Positions 11,801-26,100 of a stretch of DNA of 64,000 nt are shown piece after piece. Source of the DNA: Anagrus nilaparvatae (lineage: Eukaryota; Arthropoda; Insecta; Hymenoptera; Mymaridae); the NCBI GenBank assembly GCA_022575985.1, contig JAKSXM010000002.1, positions 16,913,001 to 16,977,000 of the forward strand, given 5' to 3'. The notes under the pieces were generated by a model. That model was not told where the DNA came from. It searched no databases and saw only the letters and a list, made by a program, of their open reading frames with translations. Each line of letters begins with the position of its first letter. Within the stretch, counting starts at the first letter, position 1. Position numbers and translations under genes: made by a program.

Positions 11801-14800
11801 ATTCTTGTAGATTACTCAAATTAATATTTTTAAAGGATTACTTATAATTTTATTCTTAAAAAAAATTTTATTTTCGATGTTTGACAAGAAACTGCTCTTG
11901 GTTATGTTACGTTATTGTTTGCAAAAATATTTTTTTTATTTACTCTTTTACTTGAACTTAGTTAGTGTTGTTTTCTCACTTTTGACGTAACCAATAAATT
12001 AATTAAATAAATTATTTTACTGATTATTTTTATAAGAAATTAAATACTTTTTCTTATTAATTATAATATTTTATAAATAAAGTTCATAATTAAAAATTTT
12101 GAAACAGGAAAAAATATTCAAGAAATAATTTTTTTCTTTTTTAACTTTTTCAAGAAAAATAATCAGCGACAATATTTAAACAAAAGTTTGAAAATATCAG
12201 TGCAACCTTTAAAAAAGGCAGCAAAATTGTAAGTTAAAACTACAAATTTCTTATTTTATTCTTACTAAAAAACTGCTAGCAAAACTATAAAAAAATTTTT
12301 TTTAGTTAATTTTCTGTGCCATAACCTCATTCTCGGATACTGGTATCTGTTTGACAAACTGCTAGTTGAACTGATTTTCTCAAGCATCCAGAATGGTGAG
12401 ATTTTTCAATATGATTTAAGAAAGATATGGGCGGATCATGGAAGCATTTCTGGGAAATGAGTGGGGGGGGGGGGCGAAGCTCCAAAAAATTCGTCTAAAA
12501 AACGTAAAATTTTCAAATGATTTTTTTTTAACAATAACCTAATATTTTTAAAGAAATGCTTGACCTTAATAATTCTTGATTCTTTTAAAGAAAATAAATT
12601 TAAAATTTCTCTATCGCAGGATACTTGCACTTTTAAATTGCTAATTTTGAATTTTTCCTTAATTTCCAAAATTTTTTGTAAACATTATTCTAAAATCTTT
12701 TTAAGTTGCATTTTTCTCTGTCATTTTTATCCTTAAAAGTTTGATTTGATGAAAGGATATATTTTTGCAATTCGTATAATAATTTTCTGCTTATTTTGTT
12801 TGTTACAGGCTCATTAAGGAATGCACCAGCAGTGTCCAGTGTTCATGATCCAAATTGTCGAAAAATATTAATGCAAAACAAATGTATAAATTTATTTTGT
12901 GATTTTCTCTTTAAACATTTCTTAAATATATTATATTCTTTTGTGTAAAAAAAATTTTTAATTTTTTAAAATAAATGTGAATTTTAACTTTAAAAAATGG
13001 TTTTTATTCAATATTACATATTTTTCTATACCGTAATTAATTTAAAGAAATGATTTGAGAATTGATAAAAAAGGTTTTGTCTATATATTCCCCATATATG
13101 GGAAATGATCTCTGGCGATATATGGGAAATACATTTTCCCATATATCGGCTATATGTCGCCCATATATGGAAAAATGCATATCCCATATATGGCTCGCAT
13201 AATCCAAAATTACGCGGGGCATTATTTCTTTAAACTAATATTTGACTATTTTTATTAAATCTGATTGTTAGCAAATATTGTATAGATAAATATCCTACTT
13301 AATCCACCTTAAGAACATCAGAAATTTTGTAATTTAATTTATACCAGGGTCTTCTAAATTTCCATGGAATTTTTTATTTGAATAATTTTTTTCTGTATAT
13401 AAGTTTAGTATTTAATATTTAAGTCTTGAGCCACGCTAAAATATATTATTTGAACACAAAAAATTGTTTAAAACCTTGTGATAGCCCAGAAATAAGTTAA
13501 ACTAACCTATTTCCTATTTCCCCTAAAAGACCTATTAAATAATACTGAACTTTTGAGAGACAAAAACAAATTTTGAGAAAATCAAATATTTTAAGAAACT
13601 TTATGGTTCAGAAAAAGATACTCATAATAACTCTTAAATCCTGTATTTTCAACAGGAAAATTCGGGAGTCTCAGCGAAAATACGTCAGTTTAAATTAACT
13701 AAAGATACTAACTAAAGGTCTTAATCAATTTTTAATGTTGAAATAATATATTTTACTTTGGTTCAAGAGAGGTTCAAGACTTAAATATAATAAATTTAAA
13801 TTAGTCAGGAAAAAAAACAGTTATTTTGGTATCCTTAAAAGCTAATTTATACGATTGATAATATTTTTGATGTAAAAAATGTAAAAAATGCATTGAAAAT
13901 GTTTAATTATGATAGAATGGAAGATTATTACAATGACAACTTTATGGATCGAATGATTTTCCCAAGAATTGTACTTCTTTCGGAGTTTATTTTAGGTATT
14001 TTCAGCAATTTATTATTTTACTTATAATATCTCAGAAGTGTGTGCATAATAATTTAACTAATTTTAATTTATTAAAAGATTTTATTTTTATTTAAATATT
14101 AAATTAATTAATTGACTATGTAAAAACAAGAGTAAAAAATATATTTTTGCTCAGACAAAATAAATGCTATAATAATAATAATAATAATGTCAATATACTA
14201 TTATAATTTGTAAAATTTTTTAGTCAAATAATAGTTTATTTAATTTAAATTTAATTTAAACATTAGTTTAAATAAATAATGTGTAATAAACAATATAAAT
14301 TTAAACAACTTTTAAAAAGTAGGTATACAAAATTTAAATTATTCTTCTTGAAACATCTATTTTTATGGATAGAATTCTTTTATATTATGTTTTTTACGTA
14401 AAAAAAAATCCATTTTTCAAAGCTGGAATTCCGGTTACCGCAACCGGAATTTTTTTTCAGTGTAGTTAATTATTGCGTGCAATAATATACGTTAACTAAA
14501 AACTTGAAAATAATTTTTTTTAAACAATTTATATTTATACCATTTGCAGCAGTTTAAATGAAAATACAAATACGTTCACCGTTGTGGCCATAATCGATTT
14601 TTTTTATTGTATACGAAGCTCATCTAAATCACTTAACTATTGCTATTATGTGAGGCAAAATGTTTAGGTCCATAAGAAATAATTTGATTTTCTTGTGTTC
14701 AAAGGTAGTACTTAAAAGTTTTAAAACGAACCCAATTTCGCCTGATATTTGAGAGCTTGCTAGCAAATTTTAAAACAATACCCCAGTCTAATTTTAATAT

Positions 14801-17527
14801 TAAATGCGAGCTTTAATGTAAACTTCAGATAAAACAAAAATTAATCAAATTTAATTAATAAAACTAAACTTTTTTAGGGAGTTAGTTTCCCAGCAATTCA
14901 TGTCATGGTTTCAAAATGGGCACCACCTAACGAAAGGAGCATCTTAGCTTCAATAGCCTATGCAGGTAAAAATTATCATGACTATTAATTAATATATTAT
15001 TTTTAATTATTACTATCGCGATTTTTAGAAGTCATTTTAGTGTTTTAGTCATTTTCTTAAAATTAAAAAACTCTTTTATCTTGAAAAAAGGTATTTTGAT
15101 GTAATTGGTTCCTGTGAAAGATAAATTTTTGACTTTTGTTGCATATAAGAGTTTGATAAGAGTACGTTTCGTAATCCCCAGAAGCTACGTTATAATTATA
15201 TATATAGTTTTTTAAATTATGATACAATACTTGCGTATTATAAAAAGTTTATTTTTACGATTTCGAAAGTTTACGGGCCCCAGGGCCGAGGAGTAGTAAC
15301 TCGAGTAGTAATCCCGCTTGACTCATTAAACGTATTTATAAATACAAGTTTTTTTTTAGGATCTAAAAGAAAATTCTCAGGAAAATTTTTGATAGAAATT
15401 TCTGCAATATCCTATTTTAGATTATGTGCTGTTAAATTAAAAATCGATATTTTTTTTTATCAAATAGTATATTACGAGCCCATGTCCAGAAAAGTAAAGT
15501 ACCTTCCGAGGCGAAGCCGAGGTTGGTAAACTGCGATTTGGGCCATTCTTTATTTATGGACAAGGGTCGTATACGATTTTTTTGGCATAGCCCGACCTTT
15601 TACAGTTATTACAATATGCAGCAATTTATATTTTTTTGAGGAATCAAAAATTGAAAATAAAAAATCTAATATATTCAAACGTTCCTCACGAATAATAAAA
15701 TTTGATAAAGAATGGCAATTAATTGCCAATAACGGAACCAAATGTTTTGCTTATAAAAAATTTTTATTTCTTTCTACACGACGTTTCGATTGCATGTTAA
15801 AGCAATTTAGTTTGTTTCTTGATAAAGATTGCTAAATGCAATCAAAACGTCGAATAAAAAGAAATAAAATTGTTTTACCTATAAACAAAATATTCGATTC
15901 CTCTATTGATCATGAAAATAAAAACATTGTATTTTTTGGATTTTTCATATTACTTTTTCAAGTAAAATCAATTTTGAATATCAAAATTGGATTCTGTGAG
16001 ACGTTTTGTATTCGCGTAAACCTAAAAAGAATAAAATAATTGCGATAAACGAATTCGTATAGAGAAAACAATGAGATGAATTTAAGCTATATGTAAAAAA
16101 AAAAATTGATTCTAAAAAAAATTATTCAATTTAAATTTGAAAAATAAGTAACTTTTAATTATAAATGGACAAAATTTATTTTGGGAACAGACTAAAATGA
16201 CTATTAATACTTTTTATTAAAAGAAATAAAAAATTCTTATTCAATAAATTATTTTTTATTTTTTATCAGGTTCGGCCCTTGGGACTGTAATTTCAATATT
16301 GTTATCAGGGCTGATAGCAGCTAAGTTAGGATGGCAAATGGTGTTTTACATAGAAGGTTTCTTATGTTTCATTTGGTGCGTAGCTTGGTGGCTGATGATC
16401 GAAGATTCACCAGAACAACAAAAGCGGTTGATAACCCAGGAAGAAAGACAGTACATCATGGATTCATTAGGACAAACAGAAAACTCTTATAAAATCGTAC
16501 AGTGATTTTTATAGTAATCATATTATTTGATGTATATTTAAAAAGTGATAATTATTAATATTAAGAAAATTATACATCTTTAAATGACTTATTTTTCAGA
16601 AACCATCAGTTCCATGGTTGCAAATTCTTAAATCACCTGCTTTTCTAGCAATCCTAGTTGCTCATTTTTGCAGTAACTTTGGCTGGTACATGTTATTGAT
16701 AGAGCTTCCAACATTTATGAATCAAATATTACATTATGATCTTAGTTCAGTAAGTTATAATTTTAATATTCACAAATAATTAAGTCCTATAAGTTAAATC
16801 TTTAAAAAAAATTTTATTTCAGAATGCATGGTTGTCGGCAACACCATTTTTTTGTATGTGGATTTTTACAATGGCTTTAAGTAAACTTCTAGCTATAATG
16901 TATGACAAAAACTGGATTTCAGTCACAGTCTCAAGGAAAATTGGAACTTTATTTTGTAAGTAAAGTATAAACTAATATAAATTTTGAATATTACTAATTT
17001 AAAATATTTATTTTTAATATTTATAGCATCTGCAGTACCAATGTTTTGTTTATTAGGAGTATCATATGTAGGTTGTAATCGAGTCCTTGCAGTCGCTTTA
17101 ATGACAATTGGTATTACATGTATCGGAGGGATGTACTGTGGTTTTTTAGCTAATCATATTGATTTAGCACCAAATTTTGCTGGTACATTAGTCGCAATAA
17201 CAAATTGTATTGCAACGATACCAGGATTTATTGTACCTATTTTTGTAGGAAAATTAACACACAGAAATGTGAGTAAAATATACTTTTTTTATTTACATAA
17301 AAAGTAATTAAAATTAAAATATATAATAATAACAAATTCTATATTTACAGCAAACTATTGAGGCATGGAGAGTTATATTTTTTTTAACATTCGCTCTTTA
17401 TGTTATTGAATTATTTGTTTATACAATGTTTGGAACTGGAGAAGAACAGCAATGGAATAAAGTGAAATCTAATGATGAAGAAACACCAGAGCAAACAGTT
17501 CCGCTAAAAGAACAAAGTCGTCATTAA
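8811..17527 (+). CDS. SLC17-family (sialin/phosphate-cotransporter-like) MFS transporter, 5' part missing
   Basis: Seven exons join in phase: 8811-9044, 14878-14965, 16270-16496, 16600-16749, 16823-16955, 17027-17268, 17351-17527. They encode 416 residues and a TAA stop. SLC17 hallmarks appear in order: [23 protein letters not shown] joined to [44 protein letters not shown], and [18 protein letters not shown] near the last helices. The family moves organic anions (sialic acid, glutamate, nucleotides, phosphate) across lysosomal, vesicular or plasma membranes; the substrate cannot be told from sequence. Family members are usually about 450-500 residues, so the first helix and first extracellular loop (roughly 50-90 residues) are missing. 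The first intron found is 5.8 kb and contains the large foldback element. No frame breaks are seen. The donor after 16496 is gtacag, a weaker site. Confidence 0.85.
9045..10483. other. SLC17 intron, left part
   Basis: Intron sequence with a poly-A tract (9467-9495) and a short GC-richer segment at about 9695-9835. That segment shares the phrase GGAAATTTTACGGTTTTTAGACG, with small changes, with the arms of the foldback element, so it is probably an older fragment of a related repeat. Open frames here are not genes. Confidence 0.55.
10484..14462. mobile_element. 4-kb foldback element with long inverted arms
   Basis: The left end CACTGAAAAAAAATTCCGGT is mirrored at the right end (ACCGGAATTTTTTTTCAGTG), with TA on both outer sides. 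The left arm (10484 to about 11752) pairs with the right arm (about 12139 to 14462) at high identity. Even the C-tract at 11419-11427 reappears as the G-tract at 12463-12474. The unpaired centre is about 390 bp. The right arm carries about 1 kb absent from the left arm, interpreted as a nested insertion. The arms contain a CCATATATGGG-rich block. Identical short open frames in both arms are mirror images and show no codon-like pattern. The element has no transposase and sits within an SLC17 intron. Confidence 0.88.
13231..14238. mobile_element. Nested 1-kb insertion in the foldback's right arm
   Basis: The segment starts TAAACTAATATTTGACTA and ends TAGTCAAATAATAGTTTA, an 18-bp inverted repeat with one mismatch. 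No counterpart exists in the left arm, which continues directly across this point. AT-rich flanks blur the exact junction and the target duplication; a second mirrored TTAGTTTAAA at about 14263 makes the right border uncertain by about 30 bp. It contains no open frame of note. Confidence 0.6.
15473..15573. repeat. Short palindromic repeat family P, copy 1
   Basis: A hairpin of about 100 bp: ACGAGCCCATGTCCAGAAAA on one side pairs with TTTATGGACAAGGGTCGT on the other. In the middle are CCGAGGCGAAGCCGAGG and the phrase GATTTGGGCCATTCTTT. Related copies occur at 41.6, 46.8, 49.2, 51.4 and 52.5 kb. It lies in an SLC17 intron. Confidence 0.8.
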
Positions 17528-17583
17528 ATTTAAGTTTAAAATTTTTTTTTTAAATACTTAATAATTATATGTATATAATCTTT

Positions 17584-17589
17584 AATAAA
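17584..17589 (+). promoter_or_regulatory. Polyadenylation signal AATAAA of the SLC17 gene
   Basis: The first canonical AATAAA after the transporter's stop codon lies 57 bp downstream in the sense orientation. It is a plausible 3'-end signal, but chance occurrence is likely at this base composition. Confidence 0.45.
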
Positions 17590-18945
17590 TTATATTTTAG
17601 ATTTATTTCAATTTAAAAGAAAAAATGGTTTTAATAATTGCTTTTTTAAATTATTTAATATATAAAATATTTACAATTAATAAATGTTTAAACTTTAACT
17701 CATTTGTAAAGTTATAAATTAGCTTAATAGTTAAATGATTAAAATATTTTTACAGTAAATTTAATAATGTAGCTCATTAAAAATTTTATACTTAAAGAGT
17801 AAAATATATAAATTAAGGGTCCAAATTTGAAAATGGTTCTTGTTACTATAACTTGATCCTTAATAAATGACTCATATATTAAAAAGGAAAGGCATATGCA
17901 TCAAAAATATGATACTTCCCTGGACTTCCCTTTTTAGCTCCATAGGTCTCAAACTGTTCAATTTTTGTGCCTAATCAAAATAAAATTAAAAATTTTCACA
18001 AAAATTTTGAAAAAATCTTTAATAATCACAGATATAAGCTTGAAAGATGTTTATCTCTGAATAAATAATAGCATATAGTAAAATAACACAATAGAAATAC
18101 TATTCTCAAGAATGGCTTCAGTGTGTTATTTTAACAAAAAATTGATTTAAATAAATATGATTGTTCTTCAATTATGAACAACTAAATATTTAAATAATAT
18201 TATAGGTGAAACACTGTTATGTTACTAGACTATTACTTTCAGTTAGAAAATTTAACCAATTTATTTAACCAATTTATTCGTTAAATATTTAAAAAAAATA
18301 TCATATTTAAAAAAAGTACATCCCATTTTTATATAAATCTATTTTTTAGAAATTTCGATTTTTTCTTGTGTTTTTTCGAAAATGTCAAAAAAGACTTCTG
18401 TGGGAAATTTCACTTGGTTGTTATTTATAAAAAGTTTTTTAAACAAAATAAAATCTTAGGGATTTTTCAAAATTGTTTAAAAATTTATTTTTGAAAATTG
18501 AGAAATGCTAACAAAGTGTTTTGGGGATGACTTGAACAGTTTTTGACTTATTGAGCTATAAAATTCAGAAGTAACATATACTTGACGTTTAAAATCATCC
18601 TTAATTTAAGGGTCAGTTTTGAAGGACCGACCTGGCAATCAGGAATTATTTCACGAATTTTGTCTCATACATAAAATTTATTTTAAAAAATTTGTTTTCC
18701 AATTATTAAAAATTAAAAATATATATATATATGTATTTATAAATAGTATATATAATTAAAGCTATATAATTCAAGACTAATATTGTAAACCTTAATACCT
18801 CAAGTATAAATGAAAAATTGTAATTAGTTTGAAAATAGAAACAGAAACAAACATAATAAATTTTTTGTTAGAAATTTTAGTTATAAAGACAAACACAAAA
18901 TTAATAAATGTTAATAAGAAAAAATAAATTGTTTTAATTACCAAT
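17590..18945. other. Convergent intergenic region
   Basis: The SLC17 transporter (+) and NSUN4 (-) end towards each other here. The sequence is AT-rich, with a short TA microsatellite near 18720 and no gene, RNA or clear mobile element that I can recognise. Confidence 0.6.
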
Positions 18946-21113
<2,168 letters not shown>

Positions 21114-23153
21114 TTTTATAACTTAGAATCTAAAAATGTAAATCAACAATCATTTACAAAATAAGTTTATATTAAATTTAAAATACAAAGTTTCATTGCA
21201 GAAATTGCTCCATTTTATTGTTTATACACGTGCACTGCTCTATAATATCGGCTGTTGGTAAAAAAAATTTCTGAAGATAACTAAAAATATTGCGAATTTC
21301 TATATTTGATTTCGCAATATTTTTCCTGCGCAGCTGATTACAAATTTAAAAATATAAGCGCCTTGTCGTCTGCATCGTAGTATATTGAAGGCCAGCCTAC
21401 TATTTTTTTCATAATGTTTACAAAAAGATCACACTCGCATATACTACTACTCGCGTATAATACAAACGTAAAATAATCGCGAATATACAGAAAGGAAAAA
21501 AAAACACAACAAAAAAAAAGGAAAAAGAAAAGGGGTAGGGATATTGTTGACAAGGAATAATACTATAGCGCGCGCGCGAACCATTGAATAGGAGGTGTGT
21601 TATGTACGTTTTTTACGTGTGTTTATACAATATTTTATTTTATAATGCAAAAAACCCGTTTGCAAAATAAAGACAGACAATACACTAAAGCGGATCGCAT
21701 TTATTTTTTTTTATTTTTCAGAACAAACTATCGTAATAGTAGTATATAGTAGTCAGTGTTTCTCTTCCTATATACACTGACTGCAGCTTTTTTAATAGTA
21801 CATTATTCGAAGCGTAGTATTAACCCACAACATATGTATAAATAAATAAAAAGTGCATTATTTATTAGTGTGTTTTATATAAAATTAATAAATTACATTT
21901 TTTTTTTTAGTAGTTAACAAAATAAATAACGAATTTTTCGTAGTTTATAGTATAAGTTTTTCGCATAAAATATCTAAAAATCCTTGTTATAATATTATTC
22001 AATGTATCCTGTTTTTGTTGCTGCTGCTGCAATTCTACGAACTTCGTCTTCTCTTATAAATATCAAATGACGATTAACAAGTTGCCTATGTAACATAATT
22101 TTTGTACGTATATCCTTAAAATATTTTTTACAAAATAAAATTAAACAAAAAATCCTTTTAATTTTTATTCGGAAGAAAAGTTGAAATTTTCAATAGTAAA
22201 GTGCGCGTCGTCGTTGCATACATTTTATTTTTTGAAAAACAAAAAAGGTTTCGAAAGTAAAATAAAAAAAAAAAAGAGAAATGTCTGTATTATAATATGT
22301 GAAAGAATAAAAAAAAAAAGGGTGCACTCTTCTGTATTATAATAGTATACTGCAGAATGAGCGGGTTCTCTCTATACAATATTAACGAGAGAAGCATAAT
22401 AAATATAAAAAAGATCGATTTTTTCTACGTCTGTTTTCTCTTTCATTGAAAGCTTAATATGAAATTATTTTTTTTTTATTATTAATTAAATTAATCTATT
22501 TTTCCAAATTATTTTTTAATCAAAATAATATCCTTGATTGACCTACTTGATTTCAAAAATTTTCTCATTTTTTTATTTTTATATTGAAAACTTTGTGTAT
22601 ACGTCAGCATCAATCGGCTTAAATTTAATATCATGAAAATTTATATATCGAGAATTTGATATTTTTATGGGGGTCGAATTTTTACTTCAAAATTATGTTT
22701 CTTTTTTTTTTTTGCATATTTTATTAGAATTCTTTAGACACTTGTTTATTTTATTTCTTTAATTAAATTCTATAACATTACGTGTTTTCTTGAGTTTATT
22801 ATATGAAAAAAATATACTTACATGCATATAAAAAAAAAATAGGTCAGTAAGACTAAATTAAGTATATATAATAATGTAGGTAATTGATGCAAGGTCAATA
22901 AAAAATAATATTAAAAACAAATGTTTGCAGAAAACTGAGTAAATTTTAATTATTTCCTTATTTTTTAGGTATATTTAGAGAACTAAAGAAAAATAATAAC
23001 AATAAGCAAAAAATTTTGAAAAATAAAAGAAGAAGGGAAAAAAAGTGCATAATATTAAAAAAAGATAAAAAAAAAGATAAAAAAGAAGATTTGTCTCGGC
23101 ATGAGGTGTATTGGAGGTGTGGCTAAGCGAGGAACTTCGCCGGGAGAGGAGTT
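21114..23153. promoter_or_regulatory. Divergent promoter region between NSUN4 and the CAP-Gly gene
   Basis: NSUN4 (-) and the CAP-Gly gene (+) start on opposite sides of this 2-kb region. It includes a GC-rich alternating tract (GCGCGCGCGAACC near 21568) unlike the AT-rich surroundings. A GC-richer segment precedes the CAP-Gly ATG, and an upstream ATG at 23101 opens a different frame. Transcription starts cannot be placed from sequence. Non-coding 5' exons for the + gene may lie here. Confidence 0.4.
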
Positions 23154-26100
23154 ATGGAAGCCGAGGCCCAACGTCAGCTGGCCCATCATCACCAGGGACT
23201 CCCGCTCAGCCTCCCGGCGCAAGGGATCCCCGGTCTTGATGTCGTGAGAGCTTTGCATCAGGTTTGTTTGTTTTTTTTTTGTAATTTAGAAAAGCTTTTT
23301 ATTTTTTTCATTAAACATGTGTGCTTTGTATGTTTTATTTTTTAGACTGTTGTATCATTACGCTCTGCATTGGATTCATCGCGGGAGGAAATACGTATTT
23401 TAAAAAATCATCACCACCCGTCGAGTAGTAATAATAATAATAATAATTTTGATAAAAATAATCTTAACGAAACTAGTGATGAACCCACACAGGCAACCTT
23501 AAATTTCGATAAACTGTAAGTTTAATATTTGTTTTAGTAACATAGAAAAACTTTTTTTTTGATGATTTTATATATTTTTAGCACTAGTTAAATAATTACA
23601 ATAAAATAGTTATAAAATTTAAATAAGATTTTAAATAGATAAAATAAATAGTAATAATGGTTTATGCCTTTATGCATTTCGTGATTCAGTTACACAATAT
23701 AAACGTACAGTCTGTATTTTAGTTTATTACTTTTTAAAGCTTATATAAAACTAGTTATATCCCGTACTGAAAATTCATGTAATAATGGATTAAATTTTAG
23801 TATTTGTAGTACAAACTATTATAAACTTTTTACTTTTTTTTTGGAAATAATCAGTAGGTAAATAGGTACGTTTAGGGGTTTTGTTTTTGTATATTGGACT
23901 GGTTCTTGTTTTGAATTTTGTGGTACTGAAATTGGAACGGTGGAACGTTGTATTTTAAAATTATGATTCGATCGAAATAATGTCAATTTTTTTGGGGGAT
24001 ATTTTTTTATTATGAAGGTTTTTATTTAAAATTTTTATATTCACAACTATTTGATAAAAATTCAACAAAAATTTTGATTTGAACCTGGAAAATTTTGAGC
24101 TCGAAAAATTGTATATGATATGTACAAACCCCGAAATAATTTAGTTTAAAATGGCGAATTACAAAAATGAACTTTTTTCACTGACTAATTGTGCTAATAA
24201 TTCATTGAGAAATTAATTATCATTAACTTGAAGGTCAAATAAGGCTATTAAAAAAACTTTTACGATTGATTTTGTGCTGAAACTCTTAAAAATAATTTAG
24301 TATCGAACGTTGAAAAATCAGTTGTTAAAGATTTTTTAATATGGTAATTTAACCTTGAATTTAAAGATAATTAATTTCTCAATGAATTATCAGCAAAATT
24401 AGACAGTTGAAAAAGTTTATTTTTGTAATTAGTTATTTTAAGCTACATTATTTCGGGGTTTTGTGCATAACATATAGATAAAAACTTATTAATTTTTGCA
24501 GATATTTAGAGATGACAAAAGATAATCATTAAAATTATCAAATATTGTGGTTTGTGAAATATAGCCATTTTAATTTTCTGGTAGTTATTTTTTAAAAAAT
24601 GCAAATTAAATACAGTTTTTAGGCAAAAATTTATGGAATTAAATTTTTAAAATCTTAGGATGTGTATTCGTAAAACGAATAAAATCAAAAATATTTGAGG
24701 CTGAGTATTAAAAAAAATTAATATAATTGGCTAATTTAATTATTTTTAGTAACTTTAATATTAACAAAATGTACAATTAATGTTAAAATCTACATGTTTA
24801 AAAATTGATATTTACTTAAGTCTTGATATGTTTTTCATTCGATATGAAATTTTGTGAATTTCTTCTTTTAAATAAATCAATTTTGAAATTATTAAAAAGT
24901 AATATAGTTTTCTTGTTAGTGGCCAGAAAGCTCGTATTTTCGGATTAACTTCTGCTCGACTTTAAGTGCAGTCTGGCCAATTCATTATTTTTAATATGTT
25001 TATAATCGTTAGCCTGGTAGTTATTTTAAAGATTGCTTGGATTTTCATTTTCATTAACCGGGTAAAATTTGATGCTATTTATCAAGAAAATAAGATTTTC
25101 AGAAATTTAGCTGATTTAATCATTTTCGAGGATTGATATCGAACATATATAAATAACGTTATTTCCTGTTGGACTGAAAATTTGGAAAATAAGAGACCTG
25201 TACTTATTTGGGGCAATACTTAGGAGTGATAAAATGAGCTATAATTTTGGGAAACTAATTTTTTTTTTGTGAAATGAACTTAATTTCACCCAATAATTAA
25301 ATAATTAAGCTGCTTTTCAAAATAATAATTGTTGCCATACTAATACTAGATCGCAGAATTTTCCCTGCACAGTAAAAAAAACTGAACCTTATTACTACAA
25401 TTTAGTACATTTCTAGCAATACTGCTAATTTGTGAAATTACTAACCTGTGGTAACATATACAGTTATTTACTTTTTTTTTAACTGTGTAGTAGTGTCGAG
25501 TATTGAGTTATTGGTTTTAAAAATATATACTTCGACATAATGGCCAAAAAGCATGAACTTTTATCTGCGCTGTCACTGTCACGTATAATAGTACATTTCG
25601 ATCTATATCTGGAAAAACAAAAATAACTCTCGCAAATTATCATCCAAGGCTTTTCGCGATAGCAGCGAGAAATATTGAAGAAAAATTCATTTTTTTTAAA
25701 AATTTAACGACAATCAATATTTAAAAAAGAAAATTAAATCAAGAACCACCCTATTATGCAACGAATCTATAAAAAATCTAGAACGTGATTCAATTTTTTA
25801 ATTCAAAAGCACATAATAATAATAATAATAATAAGTACTTTATTATCATAATAAAATGAAAAAACTTTTTATGTAAATAAATTTTTATTATATTTCTTAT
25901 ATTGTAAAAAAGTTCTTGAATTTTTTATTTGAAAAAAAAAAAAAAAAGAGGATCAATATTTTATATGCGTTTTTATTTTATAGATTATTACATACATGAA
26001 AACACAATATTTTTCTGAAAAGATTTATTGTATTTTAGTTTAAATTACCTTATTAATTCTATACTTATTTTTATCTATTAAATTCATTCATTTAAATACC

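Noticed and set aside
11222..12669. Two nearly identical 77-83 residue open frames on opposite strands
   Set aside because: They are mirror images in the two arms of the foldback element. A related non-coding fragment near 9.7 kb has the same phrase in a broken frame.
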